Part shown: one piece after another, positions 18,388-25,986 of the stretch
Position numbering within the stretch: position 1 is the first letter of the stretch
How the letters are laid out: every line of letters begins with the position of its first letter
Assembly (NCBI GenBank): GCA_937907415.1
Contig: CALCHY010000094.1
Span: 1-47,242 of the forward strand
From: an uncultured Trueperaceae bacterium
GTDB lineage: Bacteria; Deinococcota; Deinococci; Deinococcales; Trueperaceae
DNA length: 47,242 nt
Direction of reading: 5' to 3'
Notes under the pieces: generated by a model
The model's database searches: none
What the model was told of the DNA's origin: nothing
Seen by the model: only the letters and a program-made list of their open reading frames with translations
Translations under genes and position numbers: made by a program

Positions 18388-19229
18388 GCGCGAGCACAGC
18401 GCGCCTCACCCTCGTGCCAACACCCATCGGGAACTTGTCCGACATGACCCACCGCGCCGTTGAAGTCCTCAAAGCCGCCGACGTCGTCGCCGCGGAAGAC
18501 ACGCGCCGCAGCCGCGTGCTTCTCGACCGCTATGGCGTAAGCACGCGGCTCGAGCGCCTCGATGCGCACACGATCGCCAGCCGCGCCCCAGCTCTACTCG
18601 AGAACAACGAGCGCGTGGCGTTCATAACCGACGCCGGCAGCCCCGGCATCTCCGACCCTGGCGCGGAACTAGTCCGCCTTGCCATAGAGCTGGGGTTGAC
18701 GGTCGAGGCGCTCCCCGGCCCCACAGCACTAGTGCCGGCCGTGGTGCTGTCAGGGTTGCCGACGGCGCGGTTCACCTTCGAGGGCTTCCTGCCCCGCAAG
18801 GGCGGCGAACGCACGAGACGCCTGAACGGCATCGCGGCAGCCAGTGCCACCTCTGTCGTCTACGAGGCACCACAACGCCTCGCGGCCACGCTAGCGGACC
18901 TGGCCCGCGCATGTGGCGCGGAGCGCCAGGCCAGCGTCAGCCGTGAACTGACCAAGCTGCACGAGGAGACGGTGCGCGGGACGCTTAGCGACCTCAGCGC
19001 GCGCTTCAGCGCCAAAGAGCCGAAGGGCGAGATCGTCATAGTGGTAGGCCCCGCGCCCGACGCAGACCCGGCCGATTCAGCGCCAGCCGCCCTTCAAGCT
19101 ACGGCACTGGCGGGCGCGGGAGTTCGCGGTAGGCTATTGCGCGATGCGCTGCTCGCCCTCGGCGTGCCAAGGAACGAAGCGTATCGCCTAGCCCTCGACC
19201 ACCCGGAAGACGACTCCAGCACGGAGTAA
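18384..19229 (+). CDS. rsmI: RsmI, 16S rRNA (cytidine-1402 2'-O)-methyltransferase
   Basis: A 281-residue tetrapyrrole-methylase-fold enzyme. TLVPTPIGNLSDMTHRAV at the N-terminus, VVAAEDTRRSRVLL, ITDAGSPGISDPG and PGPTALVPAVVLSGLP are all diagnostic of RsmI (YraL). It uses SAM to methylate C1402 in the decoding centre of 16S rRNA. I chose the GTG at 18384, which overlaps the stop of the small membrane protein; the longer frame from 18330 lies within that gene. The mfd gene starts 45 bases downstream and probably shares the transcript. Confidence 0.95.
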   Translation: MSASTARLTLVPTPIGNLSDMTHRAVEVLKAADVVAAEDTRRSRVLLDRYGVSTRLERLDAHTIASRAPALLENNERVAFITDAGSPGISDPGAELVRLAIELGLTVEALPGPTALVPAVVLSGLPTARFTFEGFLPRKGGERTRRLNGIAAASATSVVYEAPQRLAATLADLARACGAERQASVSRELTKLHEETVRGTLSDLSARFSAKEPKGEIVIVVGPAPDADPADSAPAALQATALAGAGVRGRLLRDALLALGVPRNEAYRLALDHPEDDSSTE

Positions 19230-19274
19230 GGCTTCGCGGGGGCGGAGGCATGCCGCCCACGGGAAGGTCGATCT

Positions 19275-22200
19275 GTGAGTGAACAAGGCAGCGCGCCAAG
19301 CATAGTCGTCGAAGCACCGAATGCAGCCGCACCAGAGGTAGCTGCTGGCGGGCGCTACCTCGGCGTTTCCGCCGTCGCGCGGCTCATGACCTTCGCGCGC
19401 CACTCTGGCCCCGCCGTGCTCGTCACTACCGAGGACAGGGTGGGACTGTTCCAGGACAGCCACCTGTTCGGGTCGCTGCGCTCCATCGACCCGACCCTCG
19501 CCGATTGGCACGAGAAGCACGAGAAGGTCGTACTAACCTTGGGGCACGCGTTGGCGGCGTTCCCCGAGCGGCCGGAGAGCTACGCTTTCGAACTCATCAA
19601 GGGCCGTAGTTACCCCCGCGATGCCCTCCTAGAGCGACTGGTGGCGTACGGCTTCACGCGCGACGCTGCTCCCGGCTTCACGGTGCGTGGCGACACTGTC
19701 ACCATCTACCGCGAGGCGCTGCCGCAGTCGGAAGACGAGGCCGACGATGACGACGTCACGACGTTCCCAGACGCCCCACCTGGCAGCGTGCGGCTCGAGT
19801 TCTTCGGCGATGAACTGGACGCCCTCACTGGCGCAGGGGTGGCGTTGGAGCGCATCGTGTTGGCTCCAAGGAGTCTCTCTGAGGCAACGCTTGAGGAGCT
19901 GACCACCCGCCTGCTGGCCACCGTGCCAGGAACCGTGTTCCTCGACGCACCGGAACTCTACCCAGGCGACTTGAGCGCAGACGCCAACGACTGGCTGTGG
20001 CGGCATCTGGCCGAGCGCGAGGTCGTGTCGTTCGGCCGCGACCCACTCGTAGGCCTCGAGGACAGCAGGCCCGGCCTAGACGCGCTGCCCTACTACCGTG
20101 GCAAGCTGAGCGACCTCACTAGCGACTTGCACATGTGGTTGCGGGACGGTTACTCCGTGCAGCTCCTCCTGAAGTTCGAGCGCTCTGGCCGCTACCTGAG
20201 GGAGCGCGTCATCGACACGTTCGAGTCGCATTGGCGCAACCACGTCGAGAGCCACCCTGGCAAGATCACGCTGATGTTGGCGCCAGGCGCCGAGGGCGGC
20301 TACAAGTCGGATACTCGCAAGGAAGTCGTCCTCACGGAGGAACTCCTCTACGGCTACCAGGGTGGCCGCAAGGCCACCAAGCTCGCTGGCAAGCGTGTCC
20401 ACGACGCCGCCCAGCTGACCGTCGGTGACTACCTCATCCACCCGGATCACGGCATCGGGCGCTTCGTGGCGCTCGAGCCGCGCACCGTAGTCGGGGTCGT
20501 GCGTGATTACCTGCAACTGCAGTACGCGGGCGAGGGCAAACTCTACCTGCCAGTCGAGCTGCTGCCCCTCCTTCGCCGGCACCCAGGCACGACCGACGAC
20601 CCGCCGCGGCTCTCTACCCTCGGCACGAACGAGTGGGCGAGGGCGCGCGAGAAGGCGCGGGCGAGCGCGGAGGTACTAGCAGCCGAACTCATCAAGACCT
20701 ACGCGAAGCGCCAAGTCAGCAAGGGCACGAAGCTGCCAGCAGTGCCTGAGTGGGACGTGCTCATCGAGCAGAACTGCCCGTTCGTGCTCACGCGCGACCA
20801 ACGCGACGCCGTCGCCGCCGTGCTGCAAGACATGGAGCGCGAAGTGCCGATGGAGCGGCTCGTCTCCGGCGACGTGGGCTTCGGTAAGACGGAGGTCGCC
20901 ATCCGCGCAGCGCACCGCGCCGTCGGCAACTCAGCGCAGGTGGCCGTGCTCGTGCCTACCACGGTGCTTGCGCGCCAGCACTTCGAGACGTTCCGCGAGC
21001 GCTTCGCTGGTCTGCCCGTCAGCATCGAGATGTTGTCGCGCTTCACGAGCGACGCGCAAGCGCGGGCGGCGCTCAAGGGCCTCAAGGAAGGCACCGTCGA
21101 CATCGTGGTGGGCACGCATAGGCTGCTCAACGAGGCCATCGAGTACAAGAACCTTGGCCTGCTCATCGTTGACGAGGAGCACCGCTTCGGGGTCGGGCAG
21201 AAGGAACGCCTCAAGGGCCTCAAGGCGAACCTCGACGTGCTGTCGCTATCAGCCACGCCCATCCCGCGCACGCTTTACATGAGCTTGGTCGGCTTGCGCG
21301 ACGTGTCGCAGATCATGACGCCGCCGCAGGGCCGCAAACCCATCCAGACCGTGCTGCAACCGTACGACCCGCTGGTGGTGCGCCAGGCGGTGCTGTTCGA
21401 GCTGGAGCGCGGTGGCAAGGTCTTCTACATCCACGACCGTATCGGCTCCATCGGCCTTCGAGCTCGCACACTCGGGCAACTCGTGCCCGAGGCACGCGTC
21501 GGTGTGGCGCACGGGCAGATGGGGGAGGCCGAACTCGAGGAGATCATCCTCGGCTTCGAGGAGGGCGCGTACGACGTGCTCCTCTCGACCACCATCGTCG
21601 AGTCGGGCCTAGACATCGCTGGCGCCAACACGCTGCTCATCGAACGTGCCGACCGCCTCGGCCTGGCGCAGCTCTACCAGTTGCGCGGACGCGTCGGCAG
21701 GCGCGAGACGGAAGCGTGGGCATACATGCTCTACCCTGGCAGGTTGACGGAGCAGGCGCAACGCAGGCTTTACGCCATCGCGGAGCTGAACGACCTTGGC
21801 TCCGGTCACTTGCTAGCCGAGAAGGACATGGAGATCCGCGGCGTTGGCAACCTCTTGGGGCCAGAGCAGCACGGCAACATCAGCGCGGTGTCGCTCGCGG
21901 TCTACACGGAGATGCTGGCCGAAGAGGTGGCCAAGCTCAAGGGCGAGCTGCGCGCGGCCGAGGTGCCGCAAGTGACGGTCGATCTCTCGTTGGACGCGCG
22001 CCTGAGCCCCACTTACATTCAAGACGACGCCGTGCGCATCAACTACTACGGCCGGCTAGCAGCCACCGCCAGCTTGGCTGAGGTCAACCGCATAGCCAAG
22101 GAGATGCGCGAGGCGTACGGACCGTTCTCGCCCGAGGTGAGGGCGTTCGTCGAGCTGACGCGCCTGCGCCTGCTGGCTGGCGCGAAGGGCGTCGCGACCA

Positions 22201-22400
22201 TCAAGGAGCACATGACGGACGTGCAGGTTTCGATGCGCGATGACCTCGAGTCGCTCGATTACGACGCCAAGCGCCTGAAGGCCCTGCCGTTTCAGGTCGA
22301 GCCGACGCGCTACCCGCCCGGCTTCAGCGTCAAGAAACGTGGGTTGAAGGACGTGGAGGTGCCCGCGGCCCTCATGGAGTTGCTCTACCTGGTCGGCTAA
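19275..22400 (+). CDS. mfd: Mfd, transcription-repair coupling factor
   Basis: A 1041-residue superfamily 2 translocase, about 100 residues shorter than E. coli Mfd (1148), mainly in the N-terminal UvrB-like part; shorter forms occur in the Thermus group. The RNA-polymerase-interacting CarD-like domain begins near residue 375 ([16 protein letters not shown]). The helicase core has Walker [10 protein letters not shown] (532-540), DEEH (633-636), [11 protein letters not shown] and QLRGRVGR. The TRCF domain follows to the end. It removes stalled RNA polymerase at lesions and recruits UvrA. The GTG start has GGGAAGG about nine bases before it. A perfect hairpin terminator follows. Confidence 0.96.
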   Translation: MSEQGSAPSIVVEAPNAAAPEVAAGGRYLGVSAVARLMTFARHSGPAVLVTTEDRVGLFQDSHLFGSLRSIDPTLADWHEKHEKVVLTLGHALAAFPERPESYAFELIKGRSYPRDALLERLVAYGFTRDAAPGFTVRGDTVTIYREALPQSEDEADDDDVTTFPDAPPGSVRLEFFGDELDALTGAGVALERIVLAPRSLSEATLEELTTRLLATVPGTVFLDAPELYPGDLSADANDWLWRHLAEREVVSFGRDPLVGLEDSRPGLDALPYYRGKLSDLTSDLHMWLRDGYSVQLLLKFERSGRYLRERVIDTFESHWRNHVESHPGKITLMLAPGAEGGYKSDTRKEVVLTEELLYGYQGGRKATKLAGKRVHDAAQLTVGDYLIHPDHGIGRFVALEPRTVVGVVRDYLQLQYAGEGKLYLPVELLPLLRRHPGTTDDPPRLSTLGTNEWARAREKARASAEVLAAELIKTYAKRQVSKGTKLPAVPEWDVLIEQNCPFVLTRDQRDAVAAVLQDMEREVPMERLVSGDVGFGKTEVAIRAAHRAVGNSAQVAVLVPTTVLARQHFETFRERFAGLPVSIEMLSRFTSDAQARAALKGLKEGTVDIVVGTHRLLNEAIEYKNLGLLIVDEEHRFGVGQKERLKGLKANLDVLSLSATPIPRTLYMSLVGLRDVSQIMTPPQGRKPIQTVLQPYDPLVVRQAVLFELERGGKVFYIHDRIGSIGLRARTLGQLVPEARVGVAHGQMGEAELEEIILGFEEGAYDVLLSTTIVESGLDIAGANTLLIERADRLGLAQLYQLRGRVGRRETEAWAYMLYPGRLTEQAQRRLYAIAELNDLGSGHLLAEKDMEIRGVGNLLGPEQHGNISAVSLAVYTEMLAEEVAKLKGELRAAEVPQVTVDLSLDARLSPTYIQDDAVRINYYGRLAATASLAEVNRIAKEMREAYGPFSPEVRAFVELTRLRLLAGAKGVATIKEHMTDVQVSMRDDLESLDYDAKRLKALPFQVEPTRYPPGFSVKKRGLKDVEVPAALMELLYLVG

Positions 22401-22423
22401 GCGGTTCAGCTCCCTAACGCAGA

Positions 22424-22451
22424 GCGCCCCGCGGTGTGACCCGCGGGGCGC
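22424..22451. terminator. strong bidirectional hairpin between mfd and the outer-membrane protein gene
   Basis: GCGCCCCGCGG (22424-22434) pairs perfectly with CCGCGGGGCGC (22441-22451) over a six-base loop. It lies 23 bases after the mfd stop and 22 bases before the convergent gene's stop. Confidence 0.8.
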
Positions 22452-22473
22452 CTTGCATTAGGGGTTAGTGCGC

Positions 22474-22932
22474 TTAGAAGTGGTAGTTGAAGCCGAGGCG
22501 GCCAGCGACGCCGAAGCCGAACGACGGGATGACGCCGATGGACGGGCCGACTTCGAGGAAGACGCCGCCCTGTGGGAGACCAGCGCTAGCGAGGCTGAAC
22601 TCGCCACCGACGAAGGCGTTGATGCCGAGCGCTACGCCAGAGCCGATACCGAGCCCGACGCCGCCACCGACGTACACCTGGATCGGGGCGTCGCCCATGT
22701 CGACCGCGAGGTCGTAGAGGACATCCGCGCCGAGGGCGAAGCCGCCGGTACCGATGTAGTTGTAGCCCGCGTTGAGGCGGACGGCCAGGTTGGGCGCGAC
22801 GTCGTCGATGCCGAAGTGGAGCGCGGCACCTGGGTAACCGGCGCTAACACCGGCCCACATTCCGCTTTGGGCGAAGGCTGCACCGGCACCAAGGGCGGCG
22901 ACGGCGATCAGGGTAACCAGAAACTTGCGCAT
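22474..22932 (-). CDS. small outer-membrane beta-barrel-like protein
   Basis: A 152-residue exported protein. The signal peptide MRKFLVTLIAVAALGAGAAFA is followed by alternating glycine/aromatic beta-strand segments (YPGAALHFGIDD, VYVGGGVGLGIGSGVALG, GVAGRLGFNYHF). The chain ends in phenylalanine, the usual C-terminal signal for barrel insertion by BamA. Length suits an eight-stranded barrel. The function is unknown. ATG at 22932 is supported by GGAGGG and by a good promoter about 60 bases upstream; the open frame continuing upstream lacks a signal-peptide start. Strong promoter plus strong terminator suggests an abundant protein. Confidence 0.75.
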   Translation of the reverse strand: MRKFLVTLIAVAALGAGAAFAQSGMWAGVSAGYPGAALHFGIDDVAPNLAVRLNAGYNYIGTGGFALGADVLYDLAVDMGDAPIQVYVGGGVGLGIGSGVALGINAFVGGEFSLASAGLPQGGVFLEVGPSIGVIPSFGFGVAGRLGFNYHF

Positions 22933-22987
22933 GCGAACCCTCCAAACGAATCTGAGAAGAGAGAATTGCGTTCTCCTCGCCTGCCCG

Positions 22988-23016
22988 GTTATATCACGCC
23001 GATTTCGAGGCGACAA
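22988..23016 (-). promoter_or_regulatory. sigma-70-type promoter of the outer-membrane protein gene
   Basis: On the minus strand TTGTCG (23016-23011), a 17-base spacer and TATAAC (22993-22988). It gives a leader of about 55 bases ending in the GGAGGG site. Confidence 0.7.
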
Positions 23017-23088
23017 GTCAGGGTTCTCACTTGAATCCGATGGGAATCGGTGTTTCTTGAGCCGACTGCCACGCTGTGCTCATCTTTA

Positions 23089-23445
23089 CTAGTTACTGCT
23101 ACCGAACCGCTCGCTTGCGCGCCTGCGGGCGTCCCGCGGTAGCGGCGTCGCGCGGTTGCACGTCGGCAGTGCGCCACTGTTAGCCGCGCGGTACTCCTCT
23201 AGGAGGCGCGCTTCCTCGGCCTGCGGCACGGCGGTGTAAGCGTAGCGCCAGAAGCAGACGTTCTGTGCGACGCAACCACCCCTCGCGAGATGTTGCCTGA
23301 TGCGGTTCGGAACGTCAGTGGCCGACTGGCCGATGTAGATGACGCTGCGCTCGGCGTTAGCTAACTCGTAGACGCCAGGCATGGCGTCACGCCCCCTGGG
23401 CGCTGGCAGGCGCTCGAGGGACCGCCAGCGGGCGGCTAGCGGCAC
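23089..23445 (-). CDS. GIY-YIG domain protein
   Basis: A small protein (118 residues from GTG 23445; 97 if the ATG at 23382 is used). The GIY-YIG core is GVYELANAERSVIYIGQS, with the arginine-containing helix NRIRQHL and a later glutamate in EEARLLEEYR. Stand-alone domains of this kind are nucleases or DNA-binding proteins of mostly unknown role. The GTG start lies four bases after the era stop, implying coupling to era. The C-terminus is basic and probably contacts nucleic acid. Confidence 0.7.
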   Translation of the reverse strand: MPLAARWRSLERLPAPRGRDAMPGVYELANAERSVIYIGQSATDVPNRIRQHLARGGCVAQNVCFWRYAYTAVPQAEEARLLEEYRAANSGALPTCNRATPLPRDARRRASERFGSSN

Positions 23446-23449
23446 GCCC

Positions 23450-24403
23450 TCAAGGCTCGTAACCCAACTCGCGGAGGGCCTCGCGGTCCTCGCGCCAAGC
23501 GGAGCGCACCACGACTTCAAGGTCGAGGTAGATCTGATCCTGGATGAAGATCTCGAGCTGCTTGCGGGCCATCTTGCCGATCTCGCGGACCATGGCGCCG
23601 CCTTTGCCGATGACTATGCGCCTGTGACCCGTCTTCTCGACCCAGATCTCTGCCGTTATCACGATGGGGTGGCCGTCCTTCGCGTCCTCCCATGACGTCA
23701 CCTGCACGGCAACGCTGTAAGGCAGCTCCTCGCGCAAGTGGATCATGGCCGCCTCGCGGATGAGTTCGCCAGCCCACTGCTCACGTGACTGGTCCGAGCG
23801 GATGTTGGCTGGATAGAAGAAGGGGCCCTCGTTGAGGAGGTCCATCAGGTCGTCGCGCAGGGCGTAGACGGCCTTCGGGTCGTTCAGGGCGGAGATCGAC
23901 AACGCGCGCTTCGCTTGCGGCGCGAGGTCCTTGTAGAGCTGCAGCGCCTCGTCCGGGTACTTGGCCGCGTCGACCTTGTTGCCAACGATGATCAGCGGGA
24001 TGGGGCCAAGCGCACCGCCGAGGAGCCGCGCTACGGACTTGTCCTCGTCGTTCGGTGGCCTGCGCAGGTCTACGACCCAGAGGACGGCGTCGACGTCGAT
24101 GATGGCGTCACGCACCTCGCGGTGCATGGCCTGGTCGAGCGCGCTTCCGGCTCCCTTGTGGAACCCGGGCGTGTCTACGAACACTAGCTGGCGATCGAGA
24201 TCCGTGTAGATGCCCCGCACGCCGCGCCGGGTAGTCTGCGGCTTCGGGGTGATGGGAGCGACCTTCACGCCCAGCATGGTGTTCAGGAGCGTGGACTTAC
24301 CCACGTTGGGCTTACCGACGATGGCAACGAAGCCACTGCGCGTCGGTCGCCCTTCACCGCCGAATGGGTTGGCGGCACCGTCTTGTACTCGTTCTTCGCT
24401 CAA
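23450..24403 (-). CDS. era: GTPase Era
   Basis: A 317-residue GTPase. G1 is GKPNVGKS (residues 30-37), G3 DTPGFHKG, G4 NKVD and G5 SALND. The C-terminal KH domain carries KTGHRRIVIGKGGAMVREIG. Era binds 16S rRNA near its 3' end and assists 30S assembly and cell-cycle progression. The start is TTG at 24403, with a GAGAGGAAAG ribosome-binding site just upstream. The N-terminal extension of about 20 residues before the G domain is polar and probably disordered. The GIY-YIG gene follows directly. Confidence 0.96.
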   Translation of the reverse strand: MSEERVQDGAANPFGGEGRPTRSGFVAIVGKPNVGKSTLLNTMLGVKVAPITPKPQTTRRGVRGIYTDLDRQLVFVDTPGFHKGAGSALDQAMHREVRDAIIDVDAVLWVVDLRRPPNDEDKSVARLLGGALGPIPLIIVGNKVDAAKYPDEALQLYKDLAPQAKRALSISALNDPKAVYALRDDLMDLLNEGPFFYPANIRSDQSREQWAGELIREAAMIHLREELPYSVAVQVTSWEDAKDGHPIVITAEIWVEKTGHRRIVIGKGGAMVREIGKMARKQLEIFIQDQIYLDLEVVVRSAWREDREALRELGYEP

Positions 24404-24474
24404 GTCTTTCCTCTCGCGGCCGACTTCGGCCTACCGACCATGCTAGTTCTTTGGCGCCCCGCTTGCGAGCCCTG

Positions 24475-25713
24475 TCAGACGGCCTTGCGCCTGAAAGCTG
24501 CGCTGAGGGCCGGATACGCGAGCAGGGAGAGGACGGCGAGACCGAGCGCTAGCGGGAGTGGCCCCTGGTCAGCGAACGCTGCCACGAAGCTGCCGAGTGC
24601 CGTGCCCAACGACAGCTGAGCGAAGCCCATCAGCCCGGACGCCATGCCTGCCCGCTGCTTGTGCGGGTCGAGGGCAACGGCGGTGCCGTTCCCTAGGATG
24701 AGCGAGAAGGTAACGAAGAACGCCATGAGGTTGACGACGAACGACCAGAGCGTGACTGCGCCGAGCGCGACTTGCGCGACCAGCACGAGGCTTACGACGA
24801 CGAAGGCAGGCGCGGTGAAGCGCAGGATGTCGGCTGGCGCGTAGCGCCTCAACAGCCTGACGTTCAGCGGTTGAGCGAAGAACGTGGTGGACGCCACGCC
24901 CGCGAACACGATGGCGAAGCCGGTCGCGTCCAGCCCGAAGTAGCCCATGTAGAGAGCCGGCGCAGACAACAGGTACGCCATGAGGCCCGCGTAAGAGAGC
25001 GCCATGACGACGACCGTCCAGGCCGAGGTCGGGTTGGTGAAGATGAGGCGCCCGTTCGTCCAGATGCCGCGTAGCCTCAGCGCGTTCGGGTCGCGCTCCA
25101 CGGCGGTCTCCGGCAGCACTAACCACACGAGCAGTGCCAGGGCAACGGCAACGGCGACGAGGAACAGGAAGATGGCCCGCCACTCTGCGACGTTGAGGAG
25201 CAGGCTCCCGACGGCCGGCGCCAGCAGCGGGGCCGCGGCGAAGAAGATCATCGCGAAGGAGAGCATGCGCCCAAGCTCCCGACCCTGGTAGAGGTCGCGC
25301 AGCACGGCGCGGGCGAGGATAGGTCCAGCCGAGGCGCCGAGGCCTTGCACGAAACGTCCAAGGAGGAGCATGGTGAGCGTCGGGGACGCCCAAGACACTA
25401 CGGAGCCGATCAGGTAGATGCCGAGCCCGACGAGGAGTACCGGGCGCCTGCCGAAGCGGTCAGCTAGCGACCCGACGATGAGGTGGGGTAGGGCGTAACC
25501 CAGCATGAAGACGCTGACGACGCTCTGGATGGAGGCGTCACTCACCCCGAAGTAGGCGGCCATGGCGGGGAACGCGGGCAGCATGGCGTCGGTGGCGAGG
25601 GCGCTGACGGTCATGAGGGCGCCGACGACTACCAGCAGTGTGAGGGGGGCGATCGCGCGAGCTTGCTTGGCAGAGCTGCGGTTGAGCGCGCTGGTGGTCT
25701 GCTTGGTACTCAT
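24475..25713 (-). CDS. MFS drug-resistance transporter, Bcr/CflA family
   Basis: A 412-residue protein with about 12 hydrophobic helices. Motif A is GSLADRFGRRPVLL between helices 2 and 3. TDAMLPAFPAMAAYFGVSDASIQ is typical of the Bcr/CflA branch of drug:proton antiporters, as is the RFVQGLGASAGPILARAVLRD motif C region. ATG at 25713 is chosen because GGAAGG lies four bases before it; the 23 extra codons upstream would overlap the tRNA terminator hairpin. The substrate is unknown; chloramphenicol, bicyclomycin or sulfonamides are exported by relatives. Confidence 0.88.
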   Translation of the reverse strand: MSTKQTTSALNRSSAKQARAIAPLTLLVVVGALMTVSALATDAMLPAFPAMAAYFGVSDASIQSVVSVFMLGYALPHLIVGSLADRFGRRPVLLVGLGIYLIGSVVSWASPTLTMLLLGRFVQGLGASAGPILARAVLRDLYQGRELGRMLSFAMIFFAAAPLLAPAVGSLLLNVAEWRAIFLFLVAVAVALALLVWLVLPETAVERDPNALRLRGIWTNGRLIFTNPTSAWTVVVMALSYAGLMAYLLSAPALYMGYFGLDATGFAIVFAGVASTTFFAQPLNVRLLRRYAPADILRFTAPAFVVVSLVLVAQVALGAVTLWSFVVNLMAFFVTFSLILGNGTAVALDPHKQRAGMASGLMGFAQLSLGTALGSFVAAFADQGPLPLALGLAVLSLLAYPALSAAFRRKAV

Positions 25714-25771
25714 TCTGCCTTCCTGCAAGCGGCCACGGCGGCCCGCCTTGGCTCGGTGCGGGTCGAAACGT

Positions 25772-25800
25772 CTTAGGGCCACCGCTTGGGTGGCCCTAAG
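25772..25800 (-). terminator. terminator of the initiator tRNA
   Basis: CTTAGGGCCACC (25772-25783) and GGTGGCCCTAAG (25789-25800) form a perfect 12-bp stem with a five-base loop, eight bases after the tRNA 3' end. It also insulates the MFS gene downstream. Confidence 0.75.
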
Positions 25801-25807
25801 AGTGCGT

Positions 25808-25884
<77 letters not shown>

Positions 25885-25934
25885 CCGTTCTTTATCCGCT
25901 CAGCGGACTGAGGCCCGCTGGTGACGCAAAAGCC

Positions 25935-25964
25935 AGTTTACGCGCAGAGCTTAGGGCATGTCAA
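25935..25964 (-). promoter_or_regulatory. promoter of the initiator tRNA
   Basis: On the minus strand a perfect TTGACA (25964-25959), an 18-base spacer and TAAACT (25940-25935). A small CTCAG/CTGAG stem (25899-25912) lies in the 5' leader before the mature tRNA. Confidence 0.75.
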
Positions 25965-25986
25965 GGCGGGACCATACGAGGCGCCG

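Noticed and set aside
23028..23052. CCGAT/ATCGG mini-hairpin as terminator of the era/GIY-YIG unit
   Set aside because: Only a five-bp stem with no T-run, and it lies upstream of the outer-membrane gene's promoter; too weak to call.
25714..25782. Earlier start for the MFS transporter
   Set aside because: It overlaps the tRNA terminator hairpin, and the residues are basic and unlike a transporter N-terminus; GGAAGG precedes the ATG at 25713.
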